Shown here one piece after another: positions 19,213 to 32,000 of a stretch of DNA of 64,000 nucleotides. The translations under genes and the position numbers were made by a program. Numbering within the stretch: position 1 is the stretch's first letter; every line of letters starts with the position of its first letter. Where the stretch lies: NCBI RefSeq assembly GCF_021018895.1, contig NC_079381.1, positions 14,018,501 to 14,082,500 of the forward strand, given 5' to 3'. This stretch comes from Seriola aureovittata. Its lineage: Eukaryota; Chordata; Actinopteri; Carangiformes; Carangidae. The notes beneath the pieces are model-generated. The model was not told the origin of the DNA. It did not search any database and saw only the letters and a list, made by a program, of their open reading frames with translations.

Positions 19213-19337
19213 TGGTAAGGTCCCAGCTCCGTGATTTTCCTAGCGCCTCTGTGGCCCATAGGGCTTCATACAGTATGGATGTGCCGCATGTTACGAGTAG
19301 CAGCGCTCCGTTTGATTGGCTCTTTGACGCTTTCGGA

Positions 19338-19409
19338 CCAATTGTGTGGCTGCGGGGGCGTGGTTTTAACAGGTCGGGTGGAGGGGACAGACTTCAGACT
19401 TATAAAAAG
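19338..19409 (+). promoter_or_regulatory. Plus-strand core promoter: CCAAT, GC/KLF box, TATA
   Basis: On the plus strand CCAAT (19338-19342), GGGGGCGTGG (19354-19363) and TATAAAAAG (19401-19409) follow each other in the order and spacing of a TATA promoter. They would fire away from tbx3, starting near 19430. The first ATG ORF downstream (19476-19595) has 39 codons, begins MSTSLWKLRYRSV and resembles nothing I know. A divergent non-coding transcript is the simplest reading. It may also assist tbx3 itself as part of a bidirectional promoter. Confidence 0.4.
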
Positions 19410-19659
19410 GTGTTTGGAAACTCAAAAGGGCTTTGCCGTGAAACACCACCCTGCCTGAGTCAGTGTTGTGTGAATATGTCAACATCGTTATGGAAGTTGC
19501 GCTATCGGTCGGTCTGTGAGCCCCGGCGAAGGGGAGAGAGAGAGCAGACAAGCCAAGCCGGAGAACCGGCTCGCTTTGTCGGCGAGATGTTGTGATCTGT
19601 TGCGCTGTTGACTTCCTCCTCCTGTCCCACAGCACATTCGTACTGTCACACTTTTGAAT

Positions 19660-21418
19660 GTCGCGAATACGATTTTATTTCATTTATGATATTTATTTTT
19701 ATGATTAAAGTGTTCAATTCGCGGTCTGCTGATTTTCTTTTTCTCCCAGAGATTTAACAGCGCCGAAAATCAGCCGAGAACATTTCCTGTAACATCCTCC
19801 TTTGAAATCATAGCTCAGAAAATCTGACCGGATGACGGGATGAGGCGCTCGATGATAAATTCATGTAATGTTAATAACAATGTTATGACGCCACTGAAAC
19901 GCCCAACGATTGTTAATTGTGATATTTATAGCCCATTGGTTTATTGAATTTCTTTTGAGAATGATTACGGATGTGAAGTGTATTTATGAATTTTCTTGCA
20001 TCCTGTTGTCATCTGGGATATTTAGGCAGATAAACTCTGCTCTCGTAGCTCTTCATCCACTTTTCCTGTCCTGCCTAAATTTGCATTTGAGTCAGTGTGA
20101 GTGAAGTCTGTTGTGAATATTGTGTGGGGAAGTGGAACTTGATGAAAGATGAGGAGCTGATGAAGCCTTTTGGACGACTGAGCTGTGAAACCATCTTCAG
20201 CTGTGGTGGAAGATTATTTTTAGTTGGACTTGATCATGCGTTTTATAAGTTAAATTTGAATTAAAAAGCCCGACCATCACACACCATCATCACAAGGGCA
20301 GACTCTGTGAGGATGTGTTCACTGTTATTTATTTCTATTTATTATTATTTTTTTTATTATCAGTTGTTGTATCAAAACGTCTATGTTTTCAATCAAACCA
20401 GTCAATTCTGTAGTTAAATATAGCACGCTTTCCCGGCACAATAACTGCCTCTGGGAAACAATTCAATTTTAGTCTCGGACTACAGAGTGACAGTTGCACA
20501 GGCTGCGCCGAGTACAATAGGTGTTATTGGTAATACAAGGCTAATTTTGTATTTGTATCCGAGCCTGCGTTTTCACTCTTATGAAGTGGACTATTGTCAT
20601 ACTCAGTTTTCTTATTCCTGTTCTAACACTGAATCCTCTGCAGGTCTGGGCTACAGGCAGTTGCATCATTATTAAGGTGAAGCGGCGGATTTGAATAAAG
20701 GCGTATAGACGTTACAATTACAGCTAAAACATATTGGAAGTGCAGTGTCTGAATTGGCTATGGGCTGAAATAATATTGTTTCACTGCAAAGGCTCTAAAA
20801 AAAAAAAAAAAGAAAAGAGAAAAGAAAAGCCAGACTAGAGCTCTCTCAAATGCTATTTAACCACAAATTCGCAAGTAAACTAGAGAGCCGTGGCCGGCCA
20901 GCCACCTTGGATAAACATTGACCATCAATTCTCAGTCAATTGTCTGTCTCCCTCGATCCAGGCGGGGACCAGAGCCGTGGTGGATCTCAAAGTCCATGCA
21001 GATCCCATCCTTACAAAAGAAGCAATAGGCCTAACATGTATTTTTATTTATTTATTTTGCATCACTTGTCCAATATTAATGCATCAGCAAAGTGGTTAAA
21101 ATGCTAATCTATTCTTTTTGATATCTGTGATATTAAAAGGTGTCAAGTGCTTCTTGCGACATGTTTAGAGGAGTAGTGTTTTGAATCCTGGAACTTGAAA
21201 TAGTCAGTTCAGGGCTCATGTTGGGAGCCTCTGGAAGCATTGTGCTTCAATACTCTTGCATGCAAATAACCTGTTGGCAAGAGACCACTGCTGATATGTG
21301 ATGTAGGTTTTGTTGATTGTAGCTCAATCATTGTCTATCATGATGTGAGTTACAGTATGTCTGCCACAGTGCCCGCTTCGTCTTGGCTAAATGGGAAGGT
21401 GTTGTGTCGGAAAACACC
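19660..21418. other. Non-coding sequence just upstream of the tbx3 promoter
   Basis: AT-rich unique sequence with no gene recognised. It contains an A run at 20800-20813. On the minus strand a TATAAAAC occurs at about 20240 but lacks other promoter features. Confidence 0.6.
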
Positions 21419-21489
21419 TGTGTGTGTGTGTGTGTGTGTGTGTCAATATGTGTGCATGTGTGTGTGTCAATATGTGTGTGCGTGTGTGT
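21419..21489. repeat. Imperfect (TG)n with duplicated TCAATATGTG units
   Basis: (TG)n interrupted by two copies of GTGTGTCAATATGTGTG, suggesting tandem duplication inside the microsatellite. Confidence 0.9.
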
Positions 21490-21667
21490 AAAGTGGAGTG
21501 GTCAGCATGCACATACAGTATATTCCCCAGGGGAAATACACAAAGATATTCAGCTTATGTGTTGCATGTTATTGATTTTGCTAGAGAAAACAAATGTGAT
21601 AGCTGTTGATAAGCCTCAGCAGCAGCATGTGACTGAATGCCGGTAGCTAAACCTTTTACATGTGTAG

Positions 21668-21677
21668 CCCCCCCCCC

Positions 21678-21721
<44 letters not shown>
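21668..21721. repeat. C27 run followed by (AC)13
   Basis: One of the longest C homopolymers in the window. The complementary strand is poly-G and can form quadruplexes. Confidence 0.95.
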
Positions 21722-21728
<7 letters not shown>

Positions 21729-22479
21729 GGTGCTTCTTTCCACCCAGCCTATACGTGGGGCCTTCCATCCTTCTCTTTGTGTGACTGAGGTCAGGTCTGT
21801 GGCAATTACTGGGGCTTATTCTTCTTTAAACACTCACCCCCATTAGCAGCACATTTCAATTTAGCGGAAGGTGTCATCAAATAGGAAGCAGTGTTGACAC
21901 GGCAGCAGCCTTTCAGTCTATGTGGCCAAGCTGGCTTCATTAGCTAAGCAAGTAGAGAATGGTCAATACGCTATATAAACTTTTACAGGGTTAGGGCTCT
22001 CAGGGACTCCAAGAGGCTATAAAAAGGTCTGAGCTGACACTACTGATTGATGAAGCCAACTTTGTCAGCGCTTCCCTTTTATACATCTACAGAGATCATG
22101 CATATCAAAATCAAAAGGGGCAGTATATTTGACTGGACAGGCTCTAAAATTTCTCACTCCACGTGGGTGGGTGATTTCTGACAGTACTGGGGAACAGCTT
22201 GCGTTTTAAACCTGTCTGACATGTTAAAACGTCACGCAGTACAGTCCGCACAATTTCCAGGAGTTCGACTCGAAGAATGTGCTATAAGATATTAGCATTT
22301 AAGCATTTTTTGGGAATTTCCTTACTACTATTTACCCCCTTTCCTAACTTTCCAATATTATCAATGAAGGAAAAACTGCATTAAGGTCATGGGTTATGAA
22401 GCCTCAACGCCCTGACTACACACAACAGCCATACTGTGTTGGTTCATTAAGCAAAGCTTCAAAGACATTCCTGGAATTG

Positions 22480-23110
22480 ATCACGGAGCTGCAAGTGATG
22501 TAATGTATGCTGTCCTGTTTATTTGCAGATTGTTAATGATAAGCAAGGACAGACTCGGTGGCACCGCTCCTGAATGGAGGAGATTGTCTGGTGAGAGTCA
22601 TCAACCCTAACACGACATGATAGGGAAAGGAAACATCACAAGATTAGTATATTCAACTACTATAATGACTCCAAACTTCATTATGGGCATCTCGACATAA
22701 AGTGGGGGGTGGGGGGGTGTCCAATTGACAGGGTAATGACTTTCTAAATGTGAACCATTTACCTCAAGATTTAGGTGGGGCTAGGATTGATCCGCTGAGG
22801 CTACATTGCCTCCGAACGGGTGCAGATTGTAGAATGCACTTTTCGGAATCACACGCATGTTTTAGTCAATTGCCTGGAAGAATGATAAACCTCTACCTGT
22901 TGATGAATTGTCCGCGTCAGGCATTTTTAGTCAACTCAACCCTTGCTCTCATCAATTCTTGCACCGGCAAGTTATAGGTATTGATGAAAAACAATTTTAG
23001 TTAATTAGGGGATGTGCTTATTGATGGCAGCCCATTGACTACAGATTGACAAGGAAAATGGTTAGTGGGCAGGGGAGACGTTTGCTCCCTTGGTTGAGGT
23101 TGTTCATCAG
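22480..23110. promoter_or_regulatory. Enhancer-like unique block (candidate conserved non-coding element)
   Basis: Repeat-free sequence rich in homeodomain and GATA core sites, such as TTGTTAATGATAAGC at about 22530 and AGTTAATTAGGGG near 23000. The ORF inside it has no protein-like features. Conservation is inferred, not tested. Confidence 0.25.
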
Positions 23111-26100
23111 CGGCGTGACGCGAGCTCATGACTTTAACTTAGTACCACATAGTTAAAGAGGAGGCAGTTCAAATGTGGAAAAATGGCATTTTTGGCTTTT
23201 GATCCATTTTCTACATAAGGCGATATTGATGCTAAAATGGGCAGAGAGAGACCTGACACAGAGTTTGAAGAACAAGCTGATTCATTCATAAAACGATCAG
23301 AAATCAAACCTGAACTGTGACTAAATGTAAAATAATTTTTACGTCTCCACAGCCTGAATATGAAGATTACATGCAATTATATATAGTATTTTATAAACTC
23401 ATATTTAGGTCAGAAATCATAAGTTCGTTTTGCCTATAAATGAATTTACATCACATTGTCAGGCCAGATGCCCACTAAACACCTGCTTAATTGTTCCTAT
23501 TCACGTAAAACAAGCTATGCTCATTATCGCCTGTTGCTCTAGAATAGAGTACGGGCCGAACAGCTGCTTTTCAAAGGTAGATTGTACGTGCCGCCATTAG
23601 AGCAAACCAGTCTAGTGGCATGCATCACCTGTAGAGCATAATGCAGGGGATTTGTCTGCTCAGCCCCATAAACAGCCGTCAGGCTTTCTCTGCAGCTACA
23701 AGCTGTGTGATCAAGATGCTCGTGGTGAATGCCTCAGATGTGGACCATGTGTCAGAAGTCTTTAGCTTGCCTTACGTGCCACCACTCCCCAACATGGGAG
23801 ATAAGCATCTTTCCCCTTATATTCTGAGCGCTGAGGACCGTACTGAAACCAGTTTTGCATGCTAAAAAGCAAACAATAGCAAATGGGAAACAGAAAAATC
23901 CCCAGGTTATTTGTCATCAAGTTAGCACAATATAAATATGTCCCCGCTATGTTCACAAGAGACATCATTTCGGGGCTATTTTGGGTTTGAATCAAAAAAG
24001 GATTTGGGTTTGCACAGTGCAGTGGGCAGGGACGTGCCCCTGATGTGGATATCTGCTGCCCATTTAGCTTCACCACCATCAGCATCGGCTTTGTGCTGCT
24101 TTGACTTTACAGTCTCACGAAGTTACAAGGTTTTGCCATTGAGCCCAACCTCAAGACCCCAGTGCTTTTTAAGAGGAGAGTGGTATAAAGCGGTGCATTC
24201 CTCCACCGAGGGAATCTAGGGCTGAGGGGTTAGGGTGGCTTCTCTCTAGAGGTTAAGTGGGATAAGTGTGTGGCTCATGTCAACCCCACTACCCCCCAAT
24301 AGTTTCTGGAAAATTTGCAATGGGGTCAGATTGGATTACTGTGTTTTGGTATTTACATGGAGACAGAGGGCTTTGAAATGGAAAACCATAGGCGGAAAAG
24401 CAAGTGCCATGCAGTCTGAAAGGCTGGGTAAAAGAAACCAGCACTGATTTCCACTGACGGGACGGTTGAATACATGTCTTTTATGTCCTTCTGCCCCACA
24501 ATCAGACAGTTTGTTACCGGGAGTGGTGATTGAGGTAAATGGATCAAGTGCAATACCAATCTTTAAAGTAAATCCTTGCTGAGTACTATGATGGACATTC
24601 AATAGGAAATAAGGAGGTTTCAGGCATCATGCTTTTGCTCACAGATCCTATACCACATCATAGCCGGGGCTGTGGCTTCAAGGGAGCTCCTTAAATGCAG
24701 TTAAGGAATTTTGCAGCGCAGTTATGCTACATAAACAGCAGTGCACCCCATCCCTAAATTACCTTGTAAAAACGCACTTAGGTGTCAGTTCCCCTCAAGG
24801 TAAAGCCCAGCTCTTTCTGGATTTGTGCCTCAGGTAGACTGTCATTTTTCCTGTTCAACCCCGGTGCAGACCTGCCGGGATAAGTTTTCTGGGTTATTTT
24901 GAGAGAAGGATTCTCCAGGCCACTCCCCACAGGTGCTGTGTGCAGGCCTGAGCCCATAATCCACCCTTTTCAAGTGCGGATTTCGCTGAACCTCATCCCA
25001 CCAGATTTTTGTTTTAACTGAAGCAGTCGCTATAAGAACAAAAACGGCGAAGACGTGTGTAAAAAGCATTTGCTTTTGCATATTAAGTCACTTTTTAGTG
25101 CAGTGGTAAAACACCAATACTGTAGTTTATTAGGAGGTAAATAATAATTTCAGTCAGTTCAGAACAGTTTGGGACCTCTAGGAAAAAATTACTGAAATTG
25201 TTGAGTGAGTATCACTTGTGAAAAAATTATAAATCCAGTTTTCATTTAAATACAGCAAACCCAGTAATGACAGCATTTCCACTTCTACATATGAGTGTAC
25301 ATTTTTATTCTGACAAAAAAACAGGCAGTTTTTAAATTTGATTATTGCTAGAAAACACACTTTTTTTGTTGTTGAGTGGAACCATACATTTATGAATATT
25401 GCATGTCTCTGCTTACCTGTCTCCTTTGACTCAGCTGCCTGAAACTTAGTCTTCTGATTTCTTTCTTTTTTTTTCTTCTCTTTTTCTTTTTCAAGCACAC
25501 TGATAAATAAAAGCAACAGGTGTTAAATGTTTAGGATGCTGCTCGGTGAATATTTCAGGAGACCTCAGGGCACATGGAAGCTCTTTACGTGCAGAAACCT
25601 TTGCGGTCTGACACAAATGTTCCTGTAAGTTGTCGGCTACTTTTTTTTTTTTCTTTTCTTTTTTCCCCTCTGCTCCTGCTGAAACTTGACCTCCAGTTTC
25701 TGGGTGAATTAACGGTTTTGTCAGTAGCGAGAACAACAATTTGAAGTGTATGCGGCAAAGCTCGAGCGGCGGCAAAGTTGAGTGCGGTCAATTGAATCTC
25801 CCACATGCTTCTCTGTGCAATGGATGGATCCCTCTATTAACTGTTGAAGCCATTATGCCTTGTAAATGTTTGCGGAAAACTCCTCTGGGTATGAAGCCTT
25901 ACATTAACTTGTTTAGAGAGAGATGCATTTTTCCCCCCTTTTTATTGTCTTTTCTGAATCAGAACATTAAAAAGAATAAGGGTATTTTCACTCTTTGCCT
26001 ATAATAATATTTGGAAAAGCTTATTTCAAGAGTAAATAACTACTGTCTCATTGCAAACGCAAAAGGTCAGAATTTGTTTCATTGACGTTTGAACTTACTC

Positions 26101-27139
26101 TGCGTTTAGACTGGAGACAGATTGTGGTGCAGCCACTGGTGTTGTGAGTCAACAGGTTTATCTGGTTCTATGCGCCCTGAGCGCGTGTATGTATGTGATT
26201 TGAAAAGCCTGTTGTAGTATTGTAGTACCGTTTTTAGTCTAATAGTCTTAGGTTTGACATAATGCTGTACCAGTTTACCACCTTCTACTCTGCATTCAGC
26301 TACATCCGCAGAGGTGGAATAAAAAAAAAAAAACAACCTTTCTTTCTTTAGATCTATTATGAGTTAAATGTGACTCAAGTTAGACAGCTTTGGAGCCACC
26401 TTTTTTTTCCCTTTTCCCTCTTTTTACTAGCTGCTTGCCTTTGCTGCTTTTTTTTTATGTCCAAATTGCAGAGACTTGTGACATTTGAAATATGAGACCG
26501 GCCGTATTTACGAAGTTAGACAATACACGAAAACCACATGAAAATCAAAATAAGTAGGATGCGGTCAGGAGCTGTGCTTTCATTTGTTGAAGTCCCTACA
26601 GATGTTTTGCATAAAGACTTTTTTTTTTTTTTTGGATGGGTGGGGGGTGGGGGGTGTAATGATGGGGAGTATTTGAACGTAAGCTGAACCTGGTTGGCTT
26701 AACTTATAGGATTCTGCAGTAACCTCGAATAAGCATGAAAGAGACTGAATCTGTGCAACTGCTGCACAAAGTAGCCTGTGCATGTTTTCAAAGGAAACAA
26801 CAAAAAAACACAACAACATGTGACTGCACCTCGTTTACTGTTAGTTTGATGATCATTTGTGATTATGTCCGCATTCATAACTTCATTTTAGTCCAGTGTA
26901 ACTTTTGAAAGTGGGACAAACAGGTTGTTTCCACACAGGCTTTGCAGCATTGTGAGGATGTAGTTTAAAAACTAACTGTTAAAAATTGAATTGATTTTTT
27001 TTTTCTTTGGAAACATAATGGATGCCGTTAACACCTGTTGTATATCCCACACTGACGTAAAAGTTTACATGAAACAAGAGTGATTATAAATGTAGCTTGT
27101 ATCACTATAATCTATCAGCCCATGCTTTCCTTTTGTGTG

Positions 27140-27560
27140 GATCCGCGCTGAAACACAAACACCAGATTCATCCCACTGAGCACACCGAGAGGACAACAAG
27201 CACCAACCACCCAACCAACCAATTAAAATCCGATTAGGAAACATCTTAGTTTTCCAACCGAGGGCAGTGAAAAAGCCTGTAACCTTTCCTCGCTGAGGTC
27301 ATCCACCTAATAAGATCCATTGCCTATAGTGAAGCCGCAGACCTTCACAAATGTTCCTGGCGACCGAGTGTGGCCCCGGAGACCTTTGGCATACATGGCA
27401 GTTTAATTGGTCACTGTATTTACGAATAAGGTGGGATTCCAGTTAATTAGTGGGGAAGTGAATATGATTGAACATTTTATGATTTGCTCCCCGGCCCCTG
27501 GTTTGTTAGCGCGGATTTGGGGTGGATCAGCTTTTGTGCTCGACAAATGAGAAGTGAGTA
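27140..27560. promoter_or_regulatory. Enhancer-like unique block
   Basis: A 420-bp stretch of complex sequence without simple repeats. It contains ACCTTTGGCATACATGGCAG, AGTTTAATTGGTCAC and CCAGTTAATTAGTGGGG. Based on composition only. Confidence 0.25.
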
Positions 27561-27740
27561 GCGTGGTGCCGATGCACAGTGTCGTTTTGTGGACTGGCGA
27601 CAGTCTCGATTCATGGGAAAAACTTAAAGGAGACCCGCGTTATCACAGGACCTCATTATCTCATGTCTGCAACCATCTTTTGGGAACAATCCCTAATCAA
27701 GAGTGGCACAGACCTACTTTGCAGAACTTTGGTAGAATAG

Positions 27741-27752
27741 CCCCCCCCCCCC

Positions 27753-27787
<35 letters not shown>
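27741..27787. repeat. C12 run and (TC)n
   Basis: Poly-C 27741-27752, then CT repeats to 27787. Confidence 0.95.
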
Positions 27788-27790
<3 letters not shown>

Positions 27791-28581
27791 GCTCTCTCAT
27801 TACAAACACACACACTTTGCGTGACGTGGGGTGCCGCATAATGTGGCAACACGACAACCTTTGGGTATCAAAAAAATATTTACAATAACTGCGCCCGCCA
27901 GTATTCACACGTAGATACCAGACACCTCCGCCGCAAATACAGGCCTGTAGTGGCCTAAGAATCACTATTAATAGTAATAACAAATGTTGCGTATTAGCCT
28001 ATTCTTTTAACGTGTCATATTACCGTCTGCACTTCGCACCTCTCAGTTTTAGATGCATAAAAAGTTTCAAAATACAGGCATCTGCACACTCCACTCTAGT
28101 TTTTATTGTGAGAAAAAAAGTTTGTAATATTTTCAAGTTTCATGGAAAAAACTTTTGGTTTTGATAAATTACTAATAAAAAATGTCTTTACAAATGGATT
28201 TATTCATTATTAAGCGCGCGGTTTAATATTCCCTTTTCTTATTTAATTGTATTAAATATATAGCCTATAATTTGAATCCCTTAAATTTTAAACATTCCCA
28301 TTTATATTAATTATGTTGTCCCCCCTGTACAACTCAGTGCATGACAATGACAACTACCCCGGGGCTGTTTTCTCTCTGCGCTATGAGCCCACGAGATGAG
28401 AGAGGTGGTTCATTTTGCTCGGCCATAAACCATTTATTTACCTTCAGGTGAGTGTCGCAGAGAGTGCAGAGTAAAGATCGCAGAGAGAGATTTACACCTG
28501 TCTCTCTGCTCAAATAGAGAAGCCCGTAGCCTACAGAGATGGCCACTGGAGCCAGCTTGTCTGGGTGCTCATGCTAGACAG

Positions 28582-28593
28582 CCCCCCCCACCC

Positions 28594-28632
<39 letters not shown>
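28582..28632. repeat. C-rich tract with (CA)n
   Basis: CCCCCCCCACCCCACCCACCC followed by (CA)n to 28632. Confidence 0.9.
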
Positions 28633-28634
<2 letters not shown>

Positions 28635-28823
28635 CTCAACACCCACCCCACCTTCCTCTTCCACTGTGGATTAAACAACATCATAAAAAATGACCATCAA
28701 CGCGCTCACTGTAAACAGATTATTCTCCTCGGCGCCTGGCGCTCAAACTCCACGCTAAAGGGCAAAGAGGCGTCCAGCGGCCATGTGTTGCAGCTCTGCT
28801 TGGTCATCCTTTTTCAGCCATTT

Positions 28824-28880
28824 ACACACGTACACACACACACACACACAAACACACAAACACACACAAACACACACACT
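28824..28880. repeat. Interrupted (CA)n
   Basis: CA repeats with regularly spaced AAAC interruptions. Confidence 0.9.
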
Positions 28881-29023
28881 CTTCTCTGGACACTTCCTGG
28901 TCATGTAAATACTGCACGAGCGTTTGATGTCTTTGGCTGCGGGTTCGGGAGACTGTCGGGAGGCTGCACAGGGACATTTGTATAACAAGGAGAGGAGTCC
29001 CAGTCATTTCTCCACCAACCACC

Positions 29024-29080
29024 TTCTCCTCCTCCTTCTCCTCCTCCTCCTCCTCCTCCTCCTCCTCCTCCTCCTCCTTC
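29024..29080. repeat. (CTC)n trinucleotide array
   Basis: About 17 CTC/TCC units with two TTC variants, ending in TTCCAG, which also mimics a plus-strand splice acceptor. Confidence 0.95.
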
Positions 29081-32000
29081 CAGAGCTTTTGAGCCTGCGA
29101 CAGGGCGGCTTGTGTGAGCGGAAGGCAGCTATGGATGTTTATTTATCTAAGGATGTACTTTAAGCTCTGATCATTTAGAAAGCTTAATTATAACAATATC
29201 TCATGTCCTACCCCAGCATAAATTTGAAAATGATGACGGGAATGTCTCTGCATGACCTACATCATAAATAAGCCATGCACACGCATGGACTAGACCAACT
29301 CCTTTTTGACCCATATTTTACCTGCTGCTTGCGTTTCTTCTCATAAGTGATGAGGGTTGTCCACCTATAGGATTAGAGACTCTGCTTTAATGACTTGTAT
29401 GGTTGTTACAACATGTTGGAAGTATCCCTAAAATACTCTCATTTTCCTGGAGTAAAGGTGCGTGCGCTGATCCTGCTCCATAACCTCTCAACCCTGGAGA
29501 AATCCATTCATCACATTAGAGTAGAAACAGTGTCATCATTTACTTCACTACTCCATGACAATCAGCCTGGAGGTCTGGATTCTCAGTCGTGTCCCCCGGC
29601 ACTCTCTACAGCGCTTTTCAGGCACAATCTCACAGAGTGAGATGTGTGTGTACTTTCTCCTTCATATCGTCACCTGGTGGCTTCTCACATGCAGATAACA
29701 GCAGTTAGTAAAGACAAAGTTTCAACAGGTTAGCAGGGCTTTTTTTTTTTTCATGCATGTTGTGGATAGTATCCTCCATAAGGTCAAATTTCAAGGTCCG
29801 ATTCATTAATGATGGATTTGTTAATTTGAAAGCAATGGCATACTGGTCCAAATAGTCCCTGCTAACCCACAGTGGGATGAGAGTAACTCCAAAAATACAA
29901 AGATGCCAGCTTCTGAGCCTTGATTTTTTAGTGTGAAAATAGACACACAATGTTTGGAAAAAATACTGGAGGACAAGAAGTACATCACAATTTAGAATTT
30001 CTAATTTAGCAAATTTGAAGGTTACACACAATTTCACATAGAGTTAAAATACAAACTCCCCCAAAGCTCTCCTGAGTTGCAAGAGCAAACACACACACAT
30101 ACACACACACACGTAAAAATACATACACATATCAGCCTCAGTTTGTCTGTCCCAGGCTTGTGCACATGTTCGTCTTGCTCTCTCCCAGCGCTTTCTTTCT
30201 CTCTCTCTCTCTCTCTCTCTCTCCCCCACACACACCGATGCATGCACACTCGCAGACACTGGCACATCACTTCACTGGTCACTTTGTTGGCCACAAAGCA
30301 GGCAGGGTGTCCAGTGGTCAGCCAGTGAATTTCATGCCCTATTGATGAGAATAAACTCCCTCGGTGTTAGGCTGGCAGTGTGGCGGTTCTGCCTGATTCC
30401 TGCAAATTAAAGGCTGTCAGCATCCACATGCTTAGCTCTTTCGTGAATATCTGGAATTTTATGCAGAGTTATCTAGTTTGTTCACTTGTCTTGTGTTGCT
30501 AATCTGTGTAACGTCTGTGCACTGCACTCTTTTCTCTGGTGTTTTTTGTTGTGTTTTTTTCCTCCTTCCTTTTCAGTGACGATGCTGACTCACTGATAGC
30601 AACGTTTGCCTAATACTTTATTCTTGAAATATGGGCCAAGACACAAAATGGGTCATGGGCCCCCTTTTAGTGGCTCTTTGTGTGACAGTGTGAGAGTGTT
30701 TAGATGAGCCCGGGTCACAGGGCCAGAGTGATTTTATTCAAATTAGGCCTGAAGCTTACAAAAGCCTCCATATCCCATCGTGACCAGCATTATAGCCCAT
30801 AAAATAGTTTATTTCACATACTGTTTCCTGAAAGTTACATAATTTAGATGTAAAACGTGCCCCTCCATATGTAAGACAATGGTTTGCCTTGATTTTCACT
30901 TAATCCAGAGCAAAATCCCTGTTTAAACACACTGAATAAGCATGATTGATTATTTGCTGAGTGAGCAGCCGTAGGTCATGATTATTAGACCCCTTTGCTA
31001 ATGGAGAAGCTTTTAGCTTGAATACGGATATGTGGACATCTTGAGCTGTAAATTATCCTGTGGGATCCTAACTTGTATTTTGTTGTGAGATTTTAAATAA
31101 GGGTTTAATAGTTTTATCAATATAAATGCACCCTGCTGTCTCCTGAAATTTAATGGATACATTTAAAAAAAAAAAAGCCCGCCCCTTCTCATTTTTTCGC
31201 ATCTATCACTGACTCATTCAATCATGCAAGTCAGCCTTTGACATGTGTATGTTATTCTGAGAGGGGAGGGAGGGGTGGTGGCGGTGGTGTATGTGCAACT
31301 TAGAAATTATAAAAGGAAGCTTCCCATCTAGTGCAGCCATAAGGGAATACAGAGAGGGAGGCAGCAGGAGCAAATCGAGAGCGGTGATTTCCAAAGTGGC
31401 TAAGCCATTGAATGACAATAGCCAGGCCCCTCTGCATGTCTCTTTTTCTTTCACTGCTGCAGACTACAAAAAAACTAACATAATAATGCGGGCAGAGAAA
31501 ATTACCAAATGTGATTTATTCTGATTTGAACAAATCATTTGTGATTTAAATATGGCAAGGGAGATATCCATGGTAACTGAATTTTCTAGTTGTCCAATTT
31601 TGTGCCTTCTTTGTTTTTTTGGGGGTTTTTTGGTTGTTTTTTTTGCATTTCACTATGGCCAAAAACAAGGGTTTGAGGGTCCCATCGGCACATGTTTTTC
31701 AACCACTGCCTCTCCCCTGTGGAATCCCTGATGTTCTTGTCAGTGGGAGTTTATAGACTGAAGTTTATCATATTTACACTAGAAGATAAAAATACATAAT
31801 TCAAACATTTTACGGAGGCACTGACAGGCTGATACAGCTTTGTGAGAGTTTTGAAATAATGAGCTACATGGGAAGGCACCAAACATGACATAAAAAGTTG
31901 GATAACTTGAATACCTTATTATCATATATGTATAATTGAATATTAGCCAATCTTTGTTATTGAAATCTGCATGTTTAAATCTGATTTTTTTTTTTTAAGT

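Larger units (their letters stand above)
18502..19320 (-). promoter_or_regulatory. tbx3: tbx3 5' UTR and probable promoter region
   Basis: CpG-containing sequence just upstream of the tbx3 ATG. Minus-strand CCAAT boxes lie at 18985-18981 and 19319-19315, and a GA-rich tract lies between them. I see no good minus-strand TATA box at a suitable distance, which fits the dispersed, long-5'-UTR promoters of TBX2/TBX3 genes. The transcription start is not fixed by the sequence; a point between about 18.9 and 19.25 kb is plausible. Confidence 0.45.
21722..27740. other. Upstream desert, first block
   Basis: No exon, RNA gene or mobile element recognised. Long non-repetitive stretches at about 22480-23110 and 27140-27560 look enhancer-like in composition. 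T/A homopolymers occur at 25640-25650, 26322-26333 and 26619-26634. Confidence 0.55.
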
